Shown piece by piece: positions 1 to 7,295 of a stretch of DNA of 8,644 nt. Where the stretch lies: positions 1-8,644 of the forward strand of contig JANQKO010000688.1 of the NCBI GenBank assembly GCA_028281075.1. The letters are read 5' to 3'. The translations under genes and the position numbers were made by a program. The notes under the pieces were generated by a model, which worked only from the letters and a program-made list of their open reading frames with translations, was not told where the DNA came from and searched no databases. Each line of letters begins with the position of its first letter. Position 1 is the first letter of the stretch. This DNA comes from Alphaproteobacteria bacterium. GTDB taxonomy: Bacteria; Pseudomonadota; Alphaproteobacteria; GCA-2731375.

Positions 1-296
1 GGGCCGGCCTGGCCGGCGGCGTGGCCGGCGCCGCCCTCGTCGGCGCCGGGGCGGCGAAGACGACGGGGCTGGGCGGCATGCCGGGGCTGGTCCTGGTCAG
101 CGCCGTTCTCGCCGCCTTCTCGCAGGTCGGCGACCTGGCGGAATCGGCGCTCAAGCGGCATTTCTCGGTCAAGGACAGCGGCGCCCTGATTCCCGGCCAT
201 GGCGGCATTCTCGACCGGCTCGACGCGTTGCTGTTCGTGCTGCCGGCCGCCGCGGTCCTGGTCTGGCTGGGCCTGGGGGACGGGCCGGCATGGTGA
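1..296 (+). CDS. cdsA: Phosphatidate cytidylyltransferase (CDP-diacylglycerol synthase), C-terminal part
   Basis: This is the 3' end of a gene whose beginning lies before the window; the first complete codon starts at base 3 and the stop is TGA at 294-296. CdsA is an inner-membrane enzyme that converts phosphatidic acid and CTP to CDP-diacylglycerol, the precursor of all major phospholipids. The identification rests on a complete match to the CdsA family signature at bases 144-224: S-x-L-K-R, four residues, K-D-S-G, then P-G-H-G-G-I-L-D-R-L-D. This lysine- and aspartate-rich segment belongs to the CTP/metal-binding active site. It is flanked by a hydrophobic segment before it (MPGLVLVSAVLAAFSQVG) and a final one after it (LLFVLPAAAVLVWLGLG), as expected for the last membrane helices. 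The start codon of dxr lies inside its last codons, which fits co-translation. Confidence 0.95.
   Translation, partial: AGLAGGVAGAALVGAGAAKTTGLGGMPGLVLVSAVLAAFSQVGDLAESALKRHFSVKDSGALIPGHGGILDRLDALLFVLPAAAVLVWLGLGDGPAW
275..280 (+). promoter_or_regulatory. Ribosome-binding site for dxr
   Basis: GGGGGA lies 9 bases before the ATG at 290 and 15 bases before a second in-frame ATG at 296. The spacing favours 290 as the dxr start. The site lies within the end of cdsA. Confidence 0.5.
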
Positions 297-1498
297 TGGA
301 GCTGGCGGCATCGGAAGCGCCGCCGCGCCGGGTCAGCATCCTCGGCGCCACCGGCTCGGTCGGCTGCAGCACGCTCGACCTGATCGCGCGCAATCCGGCC
401 GCCTACGAGGTCGAGGCGCTGACCGCCTACCGCAACGTCGATCTGCTGGCTGAACAGGCGCGCCGGCTGGGCGCCCGTCTGGCGGTGATCGGCGATCCCG
501 ACCGCTACGCCGACCTGAAGGCGGCGCTCGCCGGCAGCGACGTCGAGGCGGCGGCCGGCGAGGTGGCGCTGGTCGAGGCCGCCGACCGGCCGGCCGACTG
601 GGTGATGGCGGCGATCGTCGGCGCCGCCGGCCTCAGGCCGACCCTGGCGGCCGTCGGCCGCGGCGCCATCGTCGCGCTGGCCAACAAGGAGTGCCTGGTC
701 TGCGCCGGCGAACTGATGCTGGAGCAGGTGCGCCGCAGCGGCGCGACCCTGCTGCCGGTCGATTCCGAGCATAACGCCATCTTCCAGGTCTTCGACTTCG
801 ACCGGCCCGAGGCGGTCGAGCGCATCATCCTGACGGCGTCGGGCGGCCCGTTTCTGCATTTCGACCGCGCCGCCATGGCGGGTGTCACGCCGGCGCAGGC
901 GATCGATCATCCGAACTGGGAGATGGGCGTCAAGATCTCGGTCGATTCGGCGACCATGATGAACAAGGGGCTGGAGCTGATCGAGGCGGCCTATCTGTTC
1001 CCGGTCGACGGCGGGCAGATCGAGATCCTGATCCATCCGCAATCGGTCGTGCACTCGGCCGTCGCCTATCGCGACGGCTCGGTCCTGGCCCAGCTCGGCG
1101 CGCCGGACATGCGGACGCCGATCGCCTACACGCTGGGCTGGCCGGCGCGGATCGAGACGCCGGCGCCCCGGCTGGACCTGGCGGCGGTCGGCCGGCTGGA
1201 CTTCCAGGCCCCGGATACCGAGCTTTTCCCGGCCATCCGGCTGGCCCGGCAGGCCTTGCAAACCGGCGGCGCGGCGCCAACTATCCTCAATGCCGCCAAC
1301 GAGGTCGCCGTCGAGGCCTTCCTGGCCGGCGGGATCGGGTTCCTCGACATCGCCGGCGTTGTCGAGGAGACTTTGCAGCGGCTCGCGCAATCGCCGGTCG
1401 GCTGCCTCGACGAGGTCGACCAGGCCGACGCCGATGCCCGCCGGATGGCATCCCACCTGGTCGCCGGCGTCCGGCCGGCGGCGGGCCGGCAAGCGTAG
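290..1498 (+). CDS. dxr: 1-deoxy-D-xylulose 5-phosphate reductoisomerase
   Basis: Dxr (IspC) is a cytosolic enzyme that rearranges and reduces 1-deoxy-D-xylulose 5-phosphate to 2-C-methyl-D-erythritol 4-phosphate with NADPH and a divalent metal, the committed step of the MEP isoprenoid pathway. The 402-residue length is close to the 398 of E. coli. Visible motifs are the NADPH-binding GATGSVG at residues 19-25, ANKE at 131-134, the metal-binding VDSEHN at 157-162 (D158, E160), ASGGPF at 183-188, and HPNWEMG at 207-213. The last is followed by SVDSATMMNKGLE (S220, N225, K226, E229), which holds the phosphate-binding and third metal ligands, then IHPQS at 248-252. All active-site residues I know for the family are present. 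The loop between the VDSEHN and SGGPF motifs is shorter than in E. coli. The gene overlaps cdsA by 7 bases. The start could instead be the ATG at 296, two codons later. Fosmidomycin is the known inhibitor of the family. Confidence 0.97.
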   Translation: MVMELAASEAPPRRVSILGATGSVGCSTLDLIARNPAAYEVEALTAYRNVDLLAEQARRLGARLAVIGDPDRYADLKAALAGSDVEAAAGEVALVEAADRPADWVMAAIVGAAGLRPTLAAVGRGAIVALANKECLVCAGELMLEQVRRSGATLLPVDSEHNAIFQVFDFDRPEAVERIILTASGGPFLHFDRAAMAGVTPAQAIDHPNWEMGVKISVDSATMMNKGLELIEAAYLFPVDGGQIEILIHPQSVVHSAVAYRDGSVLAQLGAPDMRTPIAYTLGWPARIETPAPRLDLAAVGRLDFQAPDTELFPAIRLARQALQTGGAAPTILNAANEVAVEAFLAGGIGFLDIAGVVEETLQRLAQSPVGCLDEVDQADADARRMASHLVAGVRPAAGRQA

Positions 1499-1500
1499 CG

Positions 1501-1505
1501 AAGGA
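1501..1505 (+). promoter_or_regulatory. Ribosome-binding site for rseP
   Basis: AAGGA lies just after the dxr stop codon, 11 bases before the ATG at 1517. The spacing is a little long but acceptable. Confidence 0.45.
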
Positions 1506-1516
1506 CCACCGTCAGC

Positions 1517-2926
1517 ATGGATATCCTCACCGGTCTCGTGACCTATGTCCTGCCGTTCCTGGTCGTTCTGACCGTCCTGGTCTTCGTGCACGAGATGGGC
1601 CATTACCTGGTGGCCCGGTGGAACGGGGTGCGCGTCGAGGTGTTTTCGATCGGTTTCGGCCCGGAGCTCTACGGCTGGACCGGCAAGAGCGGGACGCGCT
1701 GGAAGATCGCCTCGATCCCGCTCGGCGGCTACGTGAAGTTCTTCGGCGACAGCAATGCCGCCAGCGCCGCCGACAAGGACCTGGTCTCGACGCTCAGCCC
1801 GGAGGAGCGGGCGGTGTCGTTCCATCACAAGCGCCTGGGCCAGCGGGCCGCCATCGTCGCGGCCGGGCCGATCGCGAACTTCCTCTACGCCATCGTCGTC
1901 CTGGCCGGCCTGTTCGTTTTCTTCGGCCAGCGGATCACGCCGCCCGAGATCGGCCGGGTGCTGCCGGACGGGGCCGGCGCCGTGGCCGGCCTGATGGCGG
2001 GCGACGTGGTGCTGGAGGCCGACGGTGACAAGGTGACGCGGTTCGAGGACCTGAACGAGGCCGTGTTCATGAACCCGGACCGGACCATCCCGGTCGTCGT
2101 CCGCCGGGACGACGGGACGCTGACGCTGTCGGTGACGCCGAGGGCGGTCGAGACCGATCCGGCGAACGGCCCGGTCAGCATCTTCGGCGTCATCGACGTG
2201 TTCCCGGCCAACAAGGCGGTCATCGGCGCGGTCCGGCCCGGCAGTCCGGCCGAAGCCGCCGGCTTCCGGCCCGGCGACCACATCATCCGCATCGACGACG
2301 CGCCGATCGGGAACTTCGAGCGCCTGCAGGACGTGGTCGCCGGCAGCGCCGGCCGCGAGTTGCGGGTCGATGTCCGGCGCGACGGCGGCGAGGTCCGGCT
2401 GCGGGTCGCCGCCGAACGGCATACCAGCGAGACCGCGGGCGGTGTCAGCGTCGACCGCTGGCTGCTGGGCATCGAGCGCGCGCCGCGGCCGCTTTACCGT
2501 CACGGGCCGCTGGGCGCCGTGGTCGAGGCGGTGAAGGTCTCCGTCAACATGGTCGACCGCACGTTCGAATATGTCGGCCAGATGATCGTCGGCACCCGGG
2601 GCACAGAAGAGCTCGGCGGCCCGTTGCGAATCGCGCATGTGTCCGGGCAGGCTGCCCAGGGCGGCCTGGAGCAGCTCGTCCTCCTCTCCGTGCTGCTGTC
2701 CCTTAATCTGGGAATTATCAATCTGTTTCCCGTTCCCGTACTCGACGGCGGGCATTTGTTGTTCTATGCCTGCGAAGCCATCCGCGGCAGGCCGTTGACC
2801 GAGCGGATGCAGGAGTATGCTTTTCGCGTCGGCCTGATGATGATATTGGGCCTTACCGTATTCGTGACGTGGAACGATCTCGTCAACCTGCGGGTGGTCG
2901 AGTACATCGCCGGCCTGCTTTCATAG
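1517..2926 (+). CDS. rseP: RseP-type site-2 zinc metalloprotease (regulated intramembrane proteolysis)
   Basis: This is a 469-residue inner-membrane S2P protease. In E. coli RseP cleaves the anti-sigma factor RseA after DegS; the Caulobacter homologue MmpA degrades PodJ. The substrate in this organism is not visible here. The first membrane helix carries the zinc-binding HEMGH at residues 25-29. It is followed by the conserved membrane-reentrant region with SIPLGGYVKF from residue 66. A second membrane helix (AGPIANFLYAIVVLAGLFVFF) precedes two periplasmic PDZ domains at roughly 143-210 and 234-300. The C-terminal half holds the third zinc ligand motif, NLFPVPVLDGGH, at 402-413 (N402, P405, P407, D410), inside a hydrophobic segment, and a last helix around 435-460. 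Length and domain order match the family (E. coli 450). The 18-base gap after dxr and 28-base gap before bamA place it in the same operon. The last ~230 bases are noticeably AT-richer than the rest of the gene. Confidence 0.96.
   Translation: MDILTGLVTYVLPFLVVLTVLVFVHEMGHYLVARWNGVRVEVFSIGFGPELYGWTGKSGTRWKIASIPLGGYVKFFGDSNAASAADKDLVSTLSPEERAVSFHHKRLGQRAAIVAAGPIANFLYAIVVLAGLFVFFGQRITPPEIGRVLPDGAGAVAGLMAGDVVLEADGDKVTRFEDLNEAVFMNPDRTIPVVVRRDDGTLTLSVTPRAVETDPANGPVSIFGVIDVFPANKAVIGAVRPGSPAEAAGFRPGDHIIRIDDAPIGNFERLQDVVAGSAGRELRVDVRRDGGEVRLRVAAERHTSETAGGVSVDRWLLGIERAPRPLYRHGPLGAVVEAVKVSVNMVDRTFEYVGQMIVGTRGTEELGGPLRIAHVSGQAAQGGLEQLVLLSVLLSLNLGIINLFPVPVLDGGHLLFYACEAIRGRPLTERMQEYAFRVGLMMILGLTVFVTWNDLVNLRVVEYIAGLLS
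2795..2821 (+). promoter_or_regulatory. Possible weak internal promoter upstream of bamA
   Basis: TTGACC at 2795-2800 resembles a -35 box (five of six to TTGACA) and TATGCT at 2816-2821 resembles a -10 box (four of six to TATAAT), with a 15-base spacer that is shorter than ideal. The pair lies inside the 3' end of rseP, about 130 bases before the bamA start, in a stretch that is AT-rich for this window. It is a motif match only and could be chance. Confidence 0.2.
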
Positions 2927-2942
2927 AAGCCGGCCCGTCGCC

Positions 2943-2950
2943 AAGGGAGG
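2943..2950 (+). promoter_or_regulatory. Strong ribosome-binding site for bamA (decides the GTG start)
   Basis: AAGGGAGG ends 4 bases before the GTG at 2955. It is the best Shine-Dalgarno match seen in the window. It supports GTG as the start, since no in-frame ATG precedes the signal peptide. Confidence 0.75.
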
Positions 2951-2954
2951 AGTT

Positions 2955-5231
2955 GTGCTGCGTAGCTTGAGGCTCGGCTTGGCCGCGGTTCTCCTGATCG
3001 TCGGAGCCGCGGCGCAGGGCGCGAAGGCGCAATCGGGCAGCGGCGTTATCAGCGAGATCAGGGTCGAGGGCAACCAGCGCATCGAGGCCGATACCGTCCG
3101 CTCCTATATGGGCCTGGCCCCGGGCGAGGCCTATGATCCCGCGCGCGCCGACCGGGCCCTGAAGGCGCTGTTCGCGACCGGCCTGTTCGCCGACGTGTCG
3201 GTCCGCCAGCAGGGCGCGGCGCTGGTGGTGTCCGTGGTCGAGAACCCGATCATCAACCGCCTGGCCTTCGAGGGAAACCGGCGCATCGGCGACGACGTCC
3301 TGGAGCAGGAAGTCCAGCTCCGGCCGCGGGTGGTCTATACCCGCAGCCGCGTCCAGGCCGACGTCCAGCGGCTGCTGCAGGTCTACCGGCGCAGCGGCCG
3401 CTTCGCCGCCACCGTCGAGCCGAAGGTCATCCAGTTGCCGCAGAACCGCGTCGACCTGGTCTTCGAGATCAGCGAGGGGCCGCTGACCGGCATCCGGCGG
3501 ATCGACTTCATCGGCAACGAGGCGTTCAGCGACGACCGCCTGAAGCGCGCCGTCATCACCAAGGAGACCCGCTGGTACCGCTTCCTGACCAGCGACGACA
3601 GCTACGATCCGGACCGGCTGACGCTGGACCGCGAATTGTTGCGCAAGTTCTACCTGGAACGGGGCTATGCCGACTTCCGCGTGGTCTCGGCCGTGGCCGA
3701 GCTGACCCAGGATCGGGATTCGTTCTTCATCACCTTCACCGTCGACGAGGGCGAGATCTACAGCTTCGGCGAAGTCTCGGTGACGTCGACGCTGCGCAAC
3801 CTCGACCCCGAAACCCTGCGCGTCTACCTGAAGACGGCCGAGAGCGAGACCTACAACGCCGAGCAGATCGAGGACAGCATCGAGGATCTGACCTTCGCGC
3901 TGGGCGAACTCGGCTACGCCTTCGTCGATGTCCGCCCGCGCATCGACCGGGACCGCGAGAATCGCCGGATCGCCGTGACCTACGACATCAACGAGGGGCC
4001 GCGGGTCTATGTCGAGCGTATCAACATCACCGGCAACGTGCGGACGCTCGACGAGGTCGTACGGCGCGAGTTCCGCCTGGTCGAGGGCGACGCCTTCAAT
4101 ACGGCCAAGCTGCGCCGGTCGCGGCAGCGCATCCGCGGCCTCGGCTTCTTCGACAAGGTCGAGGTGACGCAGGACCAGGGCACCGCGCCGGACCGGGTGA
4201 TCGTGAACGTCGACGTGCAGGAGCGTTCGACCGGCGAGCTCAGCTTCGGCGCCGGCGTCTCGTCGTCGGAATCCGTCATCGGCGACGTCAGCATCCGGGA
4301 GCGCAACCTGCTCGGCAAGGGCCAGGACCTGCGCGCCTCGGTCAGCGTGTCGGCCCGCCGCCAGCAGCTCGACCTGTCGTTCACCGAGCCCTATTTCCTG
4401 GACCGCAACCTGGCCGCGGGCGTCGACGTCTTCAACATCGAGCGCGACCAGCAGGACCGCTCGTCGTTCGACGAGGAATCGACGGGCCTGCGGCTGCGCT
4501 CCGGGTTTCCGATCACCGAGAACCTGCGCCAGAGCGTGCGCTACACGCTGCGCCGCGACGATATCAGCGACATCGACGACGACACCTCGCAGTTCATCCG
4601 CCTCGACGAAGGCGAGGCGACGACGTCGGCGGGCGGCTACGACTTCACCTACGACGTGCGCGACGACAGGTTCGAGCCGAACAACGGCTATATCATCCGC
4701 TTCGGCCAGGAGTTCGCCGGCGTCGGCGGCAGCATCAGATACATCCAGACCACCGGCGGCTGGGCCTACTATTATCCGATCTTCGAGGAACTGGTCGGCA
4801 GCATCTCGCTGAAGGGCGGCCATATCGAGGGCCTGGGCGAGGATATCCGCGTCACCAACCGGTTCTTCCTCGGCGGCGAGAGCTTCCGCGGCTTCGAGGC
4901 CGGCGGCGTCGGTCCGCGTGACGACGAGACCAACGATTCCATCGGCGGCAACGTGTTCTACGTTGCCACCGGCGAGCTCAGATTTCCGCTCGGGTTCGCC
5001 GAAGAACTTGGTATTCTTGGCCGGATATTCACCGAGGTCGGCACGCTGACCGATCCCGACGTCAGCGGCCCGGCGCTGCTGGACACGAAGTCGTCGCGCG
5101 TGTCCGCCGGTTTTGGCCTGTCCTGGCGCTCGCCGTTCGGACCGATCCGGGTGGATATCGCGCAGCCGATCGTGAAAGAAGATTTCGACGAGGAAGAGTT
5201 GTTCCGCTTCAGCTTCGGCACGAGATTCTGA
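2955..5231 (+). CDS. bamA: Outer-membrane protein assembly factor BamA (Omp85 family)
   Basis: BamA is the core of the BAM complex, which folds and inserts beta-barrel proteins, including the LPS exporter LptD, into the outer membrane. The 758-residue product starts at GTG. It begins with a signal peptide (MLRSLRLGLAAVLLIVG...AKA) probably cleaved after A25. Five POTRA domains follow, at about 30-98, 99-177, 178-268, 269-350 and 351-425; most show the typical GN or GNxR turn after the first strand (VEGNQRI, FEGNRRI, FIGNEAF, ITGNVRT). The 16-stranded barrel occupies about 430-758. It contains the conserved loop-6 motif as FRGF at 644-647 and ends in FRFSFGTRF, a C-terminal beta-signal with terminal phenylalanine. 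It is somewhat shorter than the 810-residue E. coli protein; the POTRA set is complete, so shorter barrel loops are the likely reason. Its stop codon overlaps the next start (TGATG), so Skp is probably translationally coupled to it. Confidence 0.97.
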   Translation: MLRSLRLGLAAVLLIVGAAAQGAKAQSGSGVISEIRVEGNQRIEADTVRSYMGLAPGEAYDPARADRALKALFATGLFADVSVRQQGAALVVSVVENPIINRLAFEGNRRIGDDVLEQEVQLRPRVVYTRSRVQADVQRLLQVYRRSGRFAATVEPKVIQLPQNRVDLVFEISEGPLTGIRRIDFIGNEAFSDDRLKRAVITKETRWYRFLTSDDSYDPDRLTLDRELLRKFYLERGYADFRVVSAVAELTQDRDSFFITFTVDEGEIYSFGEVSVTSTLRNLDPETLRVYLKTAESETYNAEQIEDSIEDLTFALGELGYAFVDVRPRIDRDRENRRIAVTYDINEGPRVYVERINITGNVRTLDEVVRREFRLVEGDAFNTAKLRRSRQRIRGLGFFDKVEVTQDQGTAPDRVIVNVDVQERSTGELSFGAGVSSSESVIGDVSIRERNLLGKGQDLRASVSVSARRQQLDLSFTEPYFLDRNLAAGVDVFNIERDQQDRSSFDEESTGLRLRSGFPITENLRQSVRYTLRRDDISDIDDDTSQFIRLDEGEATTSAGGYDFTYDVRDDRFEPNNGYIIRFGQEFAGVGGSIRYIQTTGGWAYYYPIFEELVGSISLKGGHIEGLGEDIRVTNRFFLGGESFRGFEAGGVGPRDDETNDSIGGNVFYVATGELRFPLGFAEELGILGRIFTEVGTLTDPDVSGPALLDTKSSRVSAGFGLSWRSPFGPIRVDIAQPIVKEDFDEEELFRFSFGTRF

Positions 5232-5791
5232 TGCGCTGTCGGGTGCTAGCCGCGGCGCTGTGCCTGCTGGCCGCCGCCTGGACCGCTACCGGCGGGCAGG
5301 CCCGGGCGCAGGAGATCCCGACGGCGGTGATCGCCGTCCTCGATTCCCAGATGGTGATGCGGGACTCCGCGGCGGCCAAGGATATCCGCCGCCAGATCGA
5401 GGCCTATCGCAAGGCCTACCAGGCCGATATCGCCGGCGAGGAGCAGGCGCTGCGCCAGGAGGAGCAGGATCTGAAGGGACAGCGCGCGATCCTGTCGCCG
5501 CAAGCGTTCGAGGAACGGCGGCTGGCCTTCGAGCGCCGGGTCATCGACGTGCAGCGGCGGGTGCAGGACCGCATGCGCCAGCTCGACCGGTCGTTCGAGC
5601 GGGCGATGAAGGACGTGCGCGACGCCCTGATCCCGATCGTCGCCGACCTGACCACCAAGATGGGCGTCAACGTCGTGGTCGACAAATCCCAGATCATGTT
5701 CGCGACCAAGGCTCTCGACATCACGCCACAGGTGATCGAACGGCTGGATCAGAAGCTGCCCGGCGTCGAGGTTCCGCAGCCGGCGAACTAG
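5231..5791 (+). CDS. skp: Periplasmic chaperone Skp/OmpH family protein
   Basis: Skp (OmpH, HlpA) forms a jellyfish-shaped trimer in the periplasm that holds unfolded outer-membrane proteins on their way to BamA. The 186-residue product has a signal peptide with two early arginines and a hydrophobic core, probably cleaved after ARA at residue 26. A short beta segment follows (TAVIAVLDSQMVMRDS). Residues about 48-125 are rich in K, R, E, Q and A with heptad-like spacing, the coiled-coil tentacles. The last part (LTTKMGVNVVVDKSQIMFATKALDITPQVIERLDQ) is the returning strand region seen throughout the OmpH family. The start ATG shares its A with the bamA stop, and no clear Shine-Dalgarno sequence is visible, so re-initiation by ribosomes finishing bamA is likely. 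A cysteine at residue 11 is not preceded by a proper lipobox, so it is not called a lipoprotein. Confidence 0.92.
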   Translation: MRCRVLAAALCLLAAAWTATGGQARAQEIPTAVIAVLDSQMVMRDSAAAKDIRRQIEAYRKAYQADIAGEEQALRQEEQDLKGQRAILSPQAFEERRLAFERRVIDVQRRVQDRMRQLDRSFERAMKDVRDALIPIVADLTTKMGVNVVVDKSQIMFATKALDITPQVIERLDQKLPGVEVPQPAN

Positions 5792-5793
5792 CG

Positions 5794-6822
5794 ATGGCCG
5801 ATCCGCGTTTCTTTCAGAACCAGGGGCCATTCAGCCTGGCGCGGCTCGCCGATCTGAGCGGCGCCGCCGTTGCCGACGGGACCGACGCCGAGATGGCGGT
5901 CCGCGACGTGGCGCCGCTGCAGCAGGCGGACAAGGGCTGCATCAGCTTTCTCGAGAACCCCGCCTACCTCAAGGCCTTTCAGAACAGCGACGCCGGCGCT
6001 TGCGTGGTGCATCCCCGGTTCGCCGACCGGGCACCGGCGGGCATGGCGCTGCTGCTGGCGGACAGGCCCTATCGTGCCTATGCGCTGATCGCCCAGGCCT
6101 TCTATCCCGAAGCCGCGGCGCCGGCGGGCATCGATCCGACGGCGGCGATCGATCCCGCCGCGCGGCTGGGCGACGGCCTTGCCGTCGGCGCCCATGCCTG
6201 CATCGGCGCCGGGGCCGAGATCGGGGCGGGCACCCGCATCGGGCCGAACGCGGTGATCGGCGACGGCGTGATCGTCGGCGCGCATTGCCGGATCGGCGCC
6301 GGCGCGACCGTCAGCCACGCCCTGATCGGCGACCGGGTCGTGCTCTATCCGGGCGTGCGGATCGGACAGGACGGCTTCGGCTTCGCCCCCGACCCGGCGG
6401 GGCACGTGAAGGTGCCGCAGATCGGCCGGGTGATCATCGGCGACGGCTGCGAGATCGGCGCCAACACGACCATCGATCGCGGCTCGCTGCAGGACACCGT
6501 GATCGGTGACGGCTGCTGGATTGATAATCTGGTGCAGATCGGGCACAACGTACGCCTGGGTCGCGGCTGCATTATCGTGGCGCAAGTGGGCATTTCCGGG
6601 AGCACCAGGCTGGGCAACTTCGTCGCCGTCGGCGGTCAGGCCGGCATGGCCGGCCATCTGACTATCGGTGACGGCGCCGAGATCGGCGCCCAGAGCGGTA
6701 TCATCGGCGATGTCGCGCCGGGCGCGCGTGTGGTCGGATCGCCGGCGGTGCCGGACAGGTTGTTTTTCCGACAGATGGCCATGCTGCGGCGGCTGGCACA
6801 GAACAGGAACCAGAAGCCATGA
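5794..6822 (+). CDS. lpxD: UDP-3-O-acyl-glucosamine N-acyltransferase
   Basis: LpxD transfers a 3-hydroxyacyl chain from acyl carrier protein to the 2-amino group of UDP-3-O-acyl-glucosamine, the third step of lipid A synthesis, in the cytosol. With the ATG at 5794 the product is 342 residues, against 341 in E. coli. The frame stays open upstream to 5260, but that stretch is the wrong frame of skp and must not be included. The N-terminal domain (to about 105) contains the family segment GCISFLENPAYLKAF, and a left-handed beta-helix of hexapeptide repeats (IGDG, IGAG, IGPN) runs from about 112 to 300. The catalytic histidine is in QIGHNV (H251), and a second conserved histidine is in MAGHLTI (H288). 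Their 37-residue spacing equals that of H239 and H276 in E. coli. The helical tail RLFFRQMAMLRRLAQ ends the protein. It begins 2 bases after skp and overlaps fabZ by 4 (ATGA). Confidence 0.96.
   Translation: MADPRFFQNQGPFSLARLADLSGAAVADGTDAEMAVRDVAPLQQADKGCISFLENPAYLKAFQNSDAGACVVHPRFADRAPAGMALLLADRPYRAYALIAQAFYPEAAAPAGIDPTAAIDPAARLGDGLAVGAHACIGAGAEIGAGTRIGPNAVIGDGVIVGAHCRIGAGATVSHALIGDRVVLYPGVRIGQDGFGFAPDPAGHVKVPQIGRVIIGDGCEIGANTTIDRGSLQDTVIGDGCWIDNLVQIGHNVRLGRGCIIVAQVGISGSTRLGNFVAVGGQAGMAGHLTIGDGAEIGAQSGIIGDVAPGARVVGSPAVPDRLFFRQMAMLRRLAQNRNQKP
6805..6809 (+). promoter_or_regulatory. Ribosome-binding site for fabZ
   Basis: AGGAA lies 9 bases before the fabZ ATG at 6819, inside the end of lpxD, and supports that start. 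Confidence 0.5.
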
Positions 6823-7286
6823 CGGACACGTTGCCGGCCGAGGCGTTGGGCACCGCGGATATCGGCCGGATCGTCGAGATGATTCCGCATCGCTATCCGA
6901 TGCTGCTGATCGACCGGGTGGTCGACCTGGTGGCCGACACCAGCGCCGTCGGCATCAAGAACGTGTCGATCAACGAGCATCAGTTCCAGGGCCATTTCCC
7001 GTCCCGGCCGGTCATGCCGGGGGTGATGATCGTCGAATCGATGGCGCAGACGGCCGCCGTCCTGGTCGTGCACACGCTGGGGGCCGACGCGGAAGGCAAG
7101 CTGGTCTATTTCATGTCGATCGACAATTGCCGGTTCCGGCGGCCGGTGACGCCGGGGGACGTGATGCACATTCACGTCACCAAGGACCGCAGCCGGGGCA
7201 ATGTCTGGCGTTTCGCGGGCGAGGCGAAGGTCGACGGACAGCTTGCCGCCGAGGCGAAGTTCGCCGCGATGATCCTCGACGAATAG
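6819..7286 (+). CDS. fabZ: 3-hydroxyacyl-[acyl-carrier-protein] dehydratase FabZ
   Basis: FabZ is a cytosolic hot-dog-fold enzyme that removes water from 3-hydroxyacyl-ACP during fatty-acid elongation. Its substrate is the same 3-hydroxyacyl-ACP that LpxA and LpxD consume, so it sits at the branch between phospholipid and lipid A synthesis. The 155-residue product is close to the 151 of E. coli. It shows the early IPHRYPMLLIDRV segment at residues 22-34, and the active-site stretch FQGHFPSRPVMPGVMIVESMAQ with catalytic H59 and E73; their 14-residue spacing equals that of H54 and E68 in E. coli. The helix carrying E73 is followed by the usual FMSIDNCRFRRPVTPGD strand-turn. FabZ rather than FabA is indicated by the sequence and by its position between lpxD and lpxA. 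It overlaps lpxD by 4 bases and is followed after 9 bases by lpxA. Confidence 0.97.
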   Translation: MTDTLPAEALGTADIGRIVEMIPHRYPMLLIDRVVDLVADTSAVGIKNVSINEHQFQGHFPSRPVMPGVMIVESMAQTAAVLVVHTLGADAEGKLVYFMSIDNCRFRRPVTPGDVMHIHVTKDRSRGNVWRFAGEAKVDGQLAAEAKFAAMILDE

Positions 7287-7295
7287 GCCCGATCC

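Noticed and set aside
2703..2717. TTAA followed after 7 bases by ATTA, resembling a CtrA site
   Set aside because: The second half-site deviates from TTAA, it is within the rseP coding sequence 240 bases from the bamA start, and no other CtrA-like site supports it.
2871..2899. GGAAC at 2871-2875 as a stress sigma-factor -35 box for bamA
   Set aside because: No CGTT (EcfG-type) or TCTGA/TCAAA (sigma-E-type) -10 element appears 15-17 bases downstream, and GGAAC lies in a coding tryptophan-asparagine stretch of rseP.
2927..2954. Possible terminator between rseP and bamA
   Set aside because: The 28-base gap has a short GCCGGC but no stem followed by a T run; it mainly holds the bamA ribosome-binding site.
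2883..4823. Long open frame (646 codons) on the minus strand opposite bamA
   Set aside because: It is the antisense of a clearly real bamA. Its product is low-complexity, dominated by A, D, V, R and L, which is the expected mirror of high-GC codons. No domain is recognisable.
5788..6657. Minus-strand open frame (289 codons) opposite lpxD
   Set aside because: Its repetitive GAD/ADHR composition is the reverse of the hexapeptide repeats of lpxD and shows no independent coding evidence.
6646..6657. Perfect 12-base palindrome ATGGCCGGCCAT
   Set aside because: It falls within the lpxD codons for MAGH, which are explained by the protein. GGCCGGCC-type palindromes are frequent by chance in this GC-rich sequence.
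6160..6720. Short repeated DNA units (ATCGGCGACGG-like) in lpxD, recurring in lpxA
   Set aside because: They are degenerate hexapeptide codon repeats of the left-handed beta-helix, not a tandem-repeat or CRISPR element.
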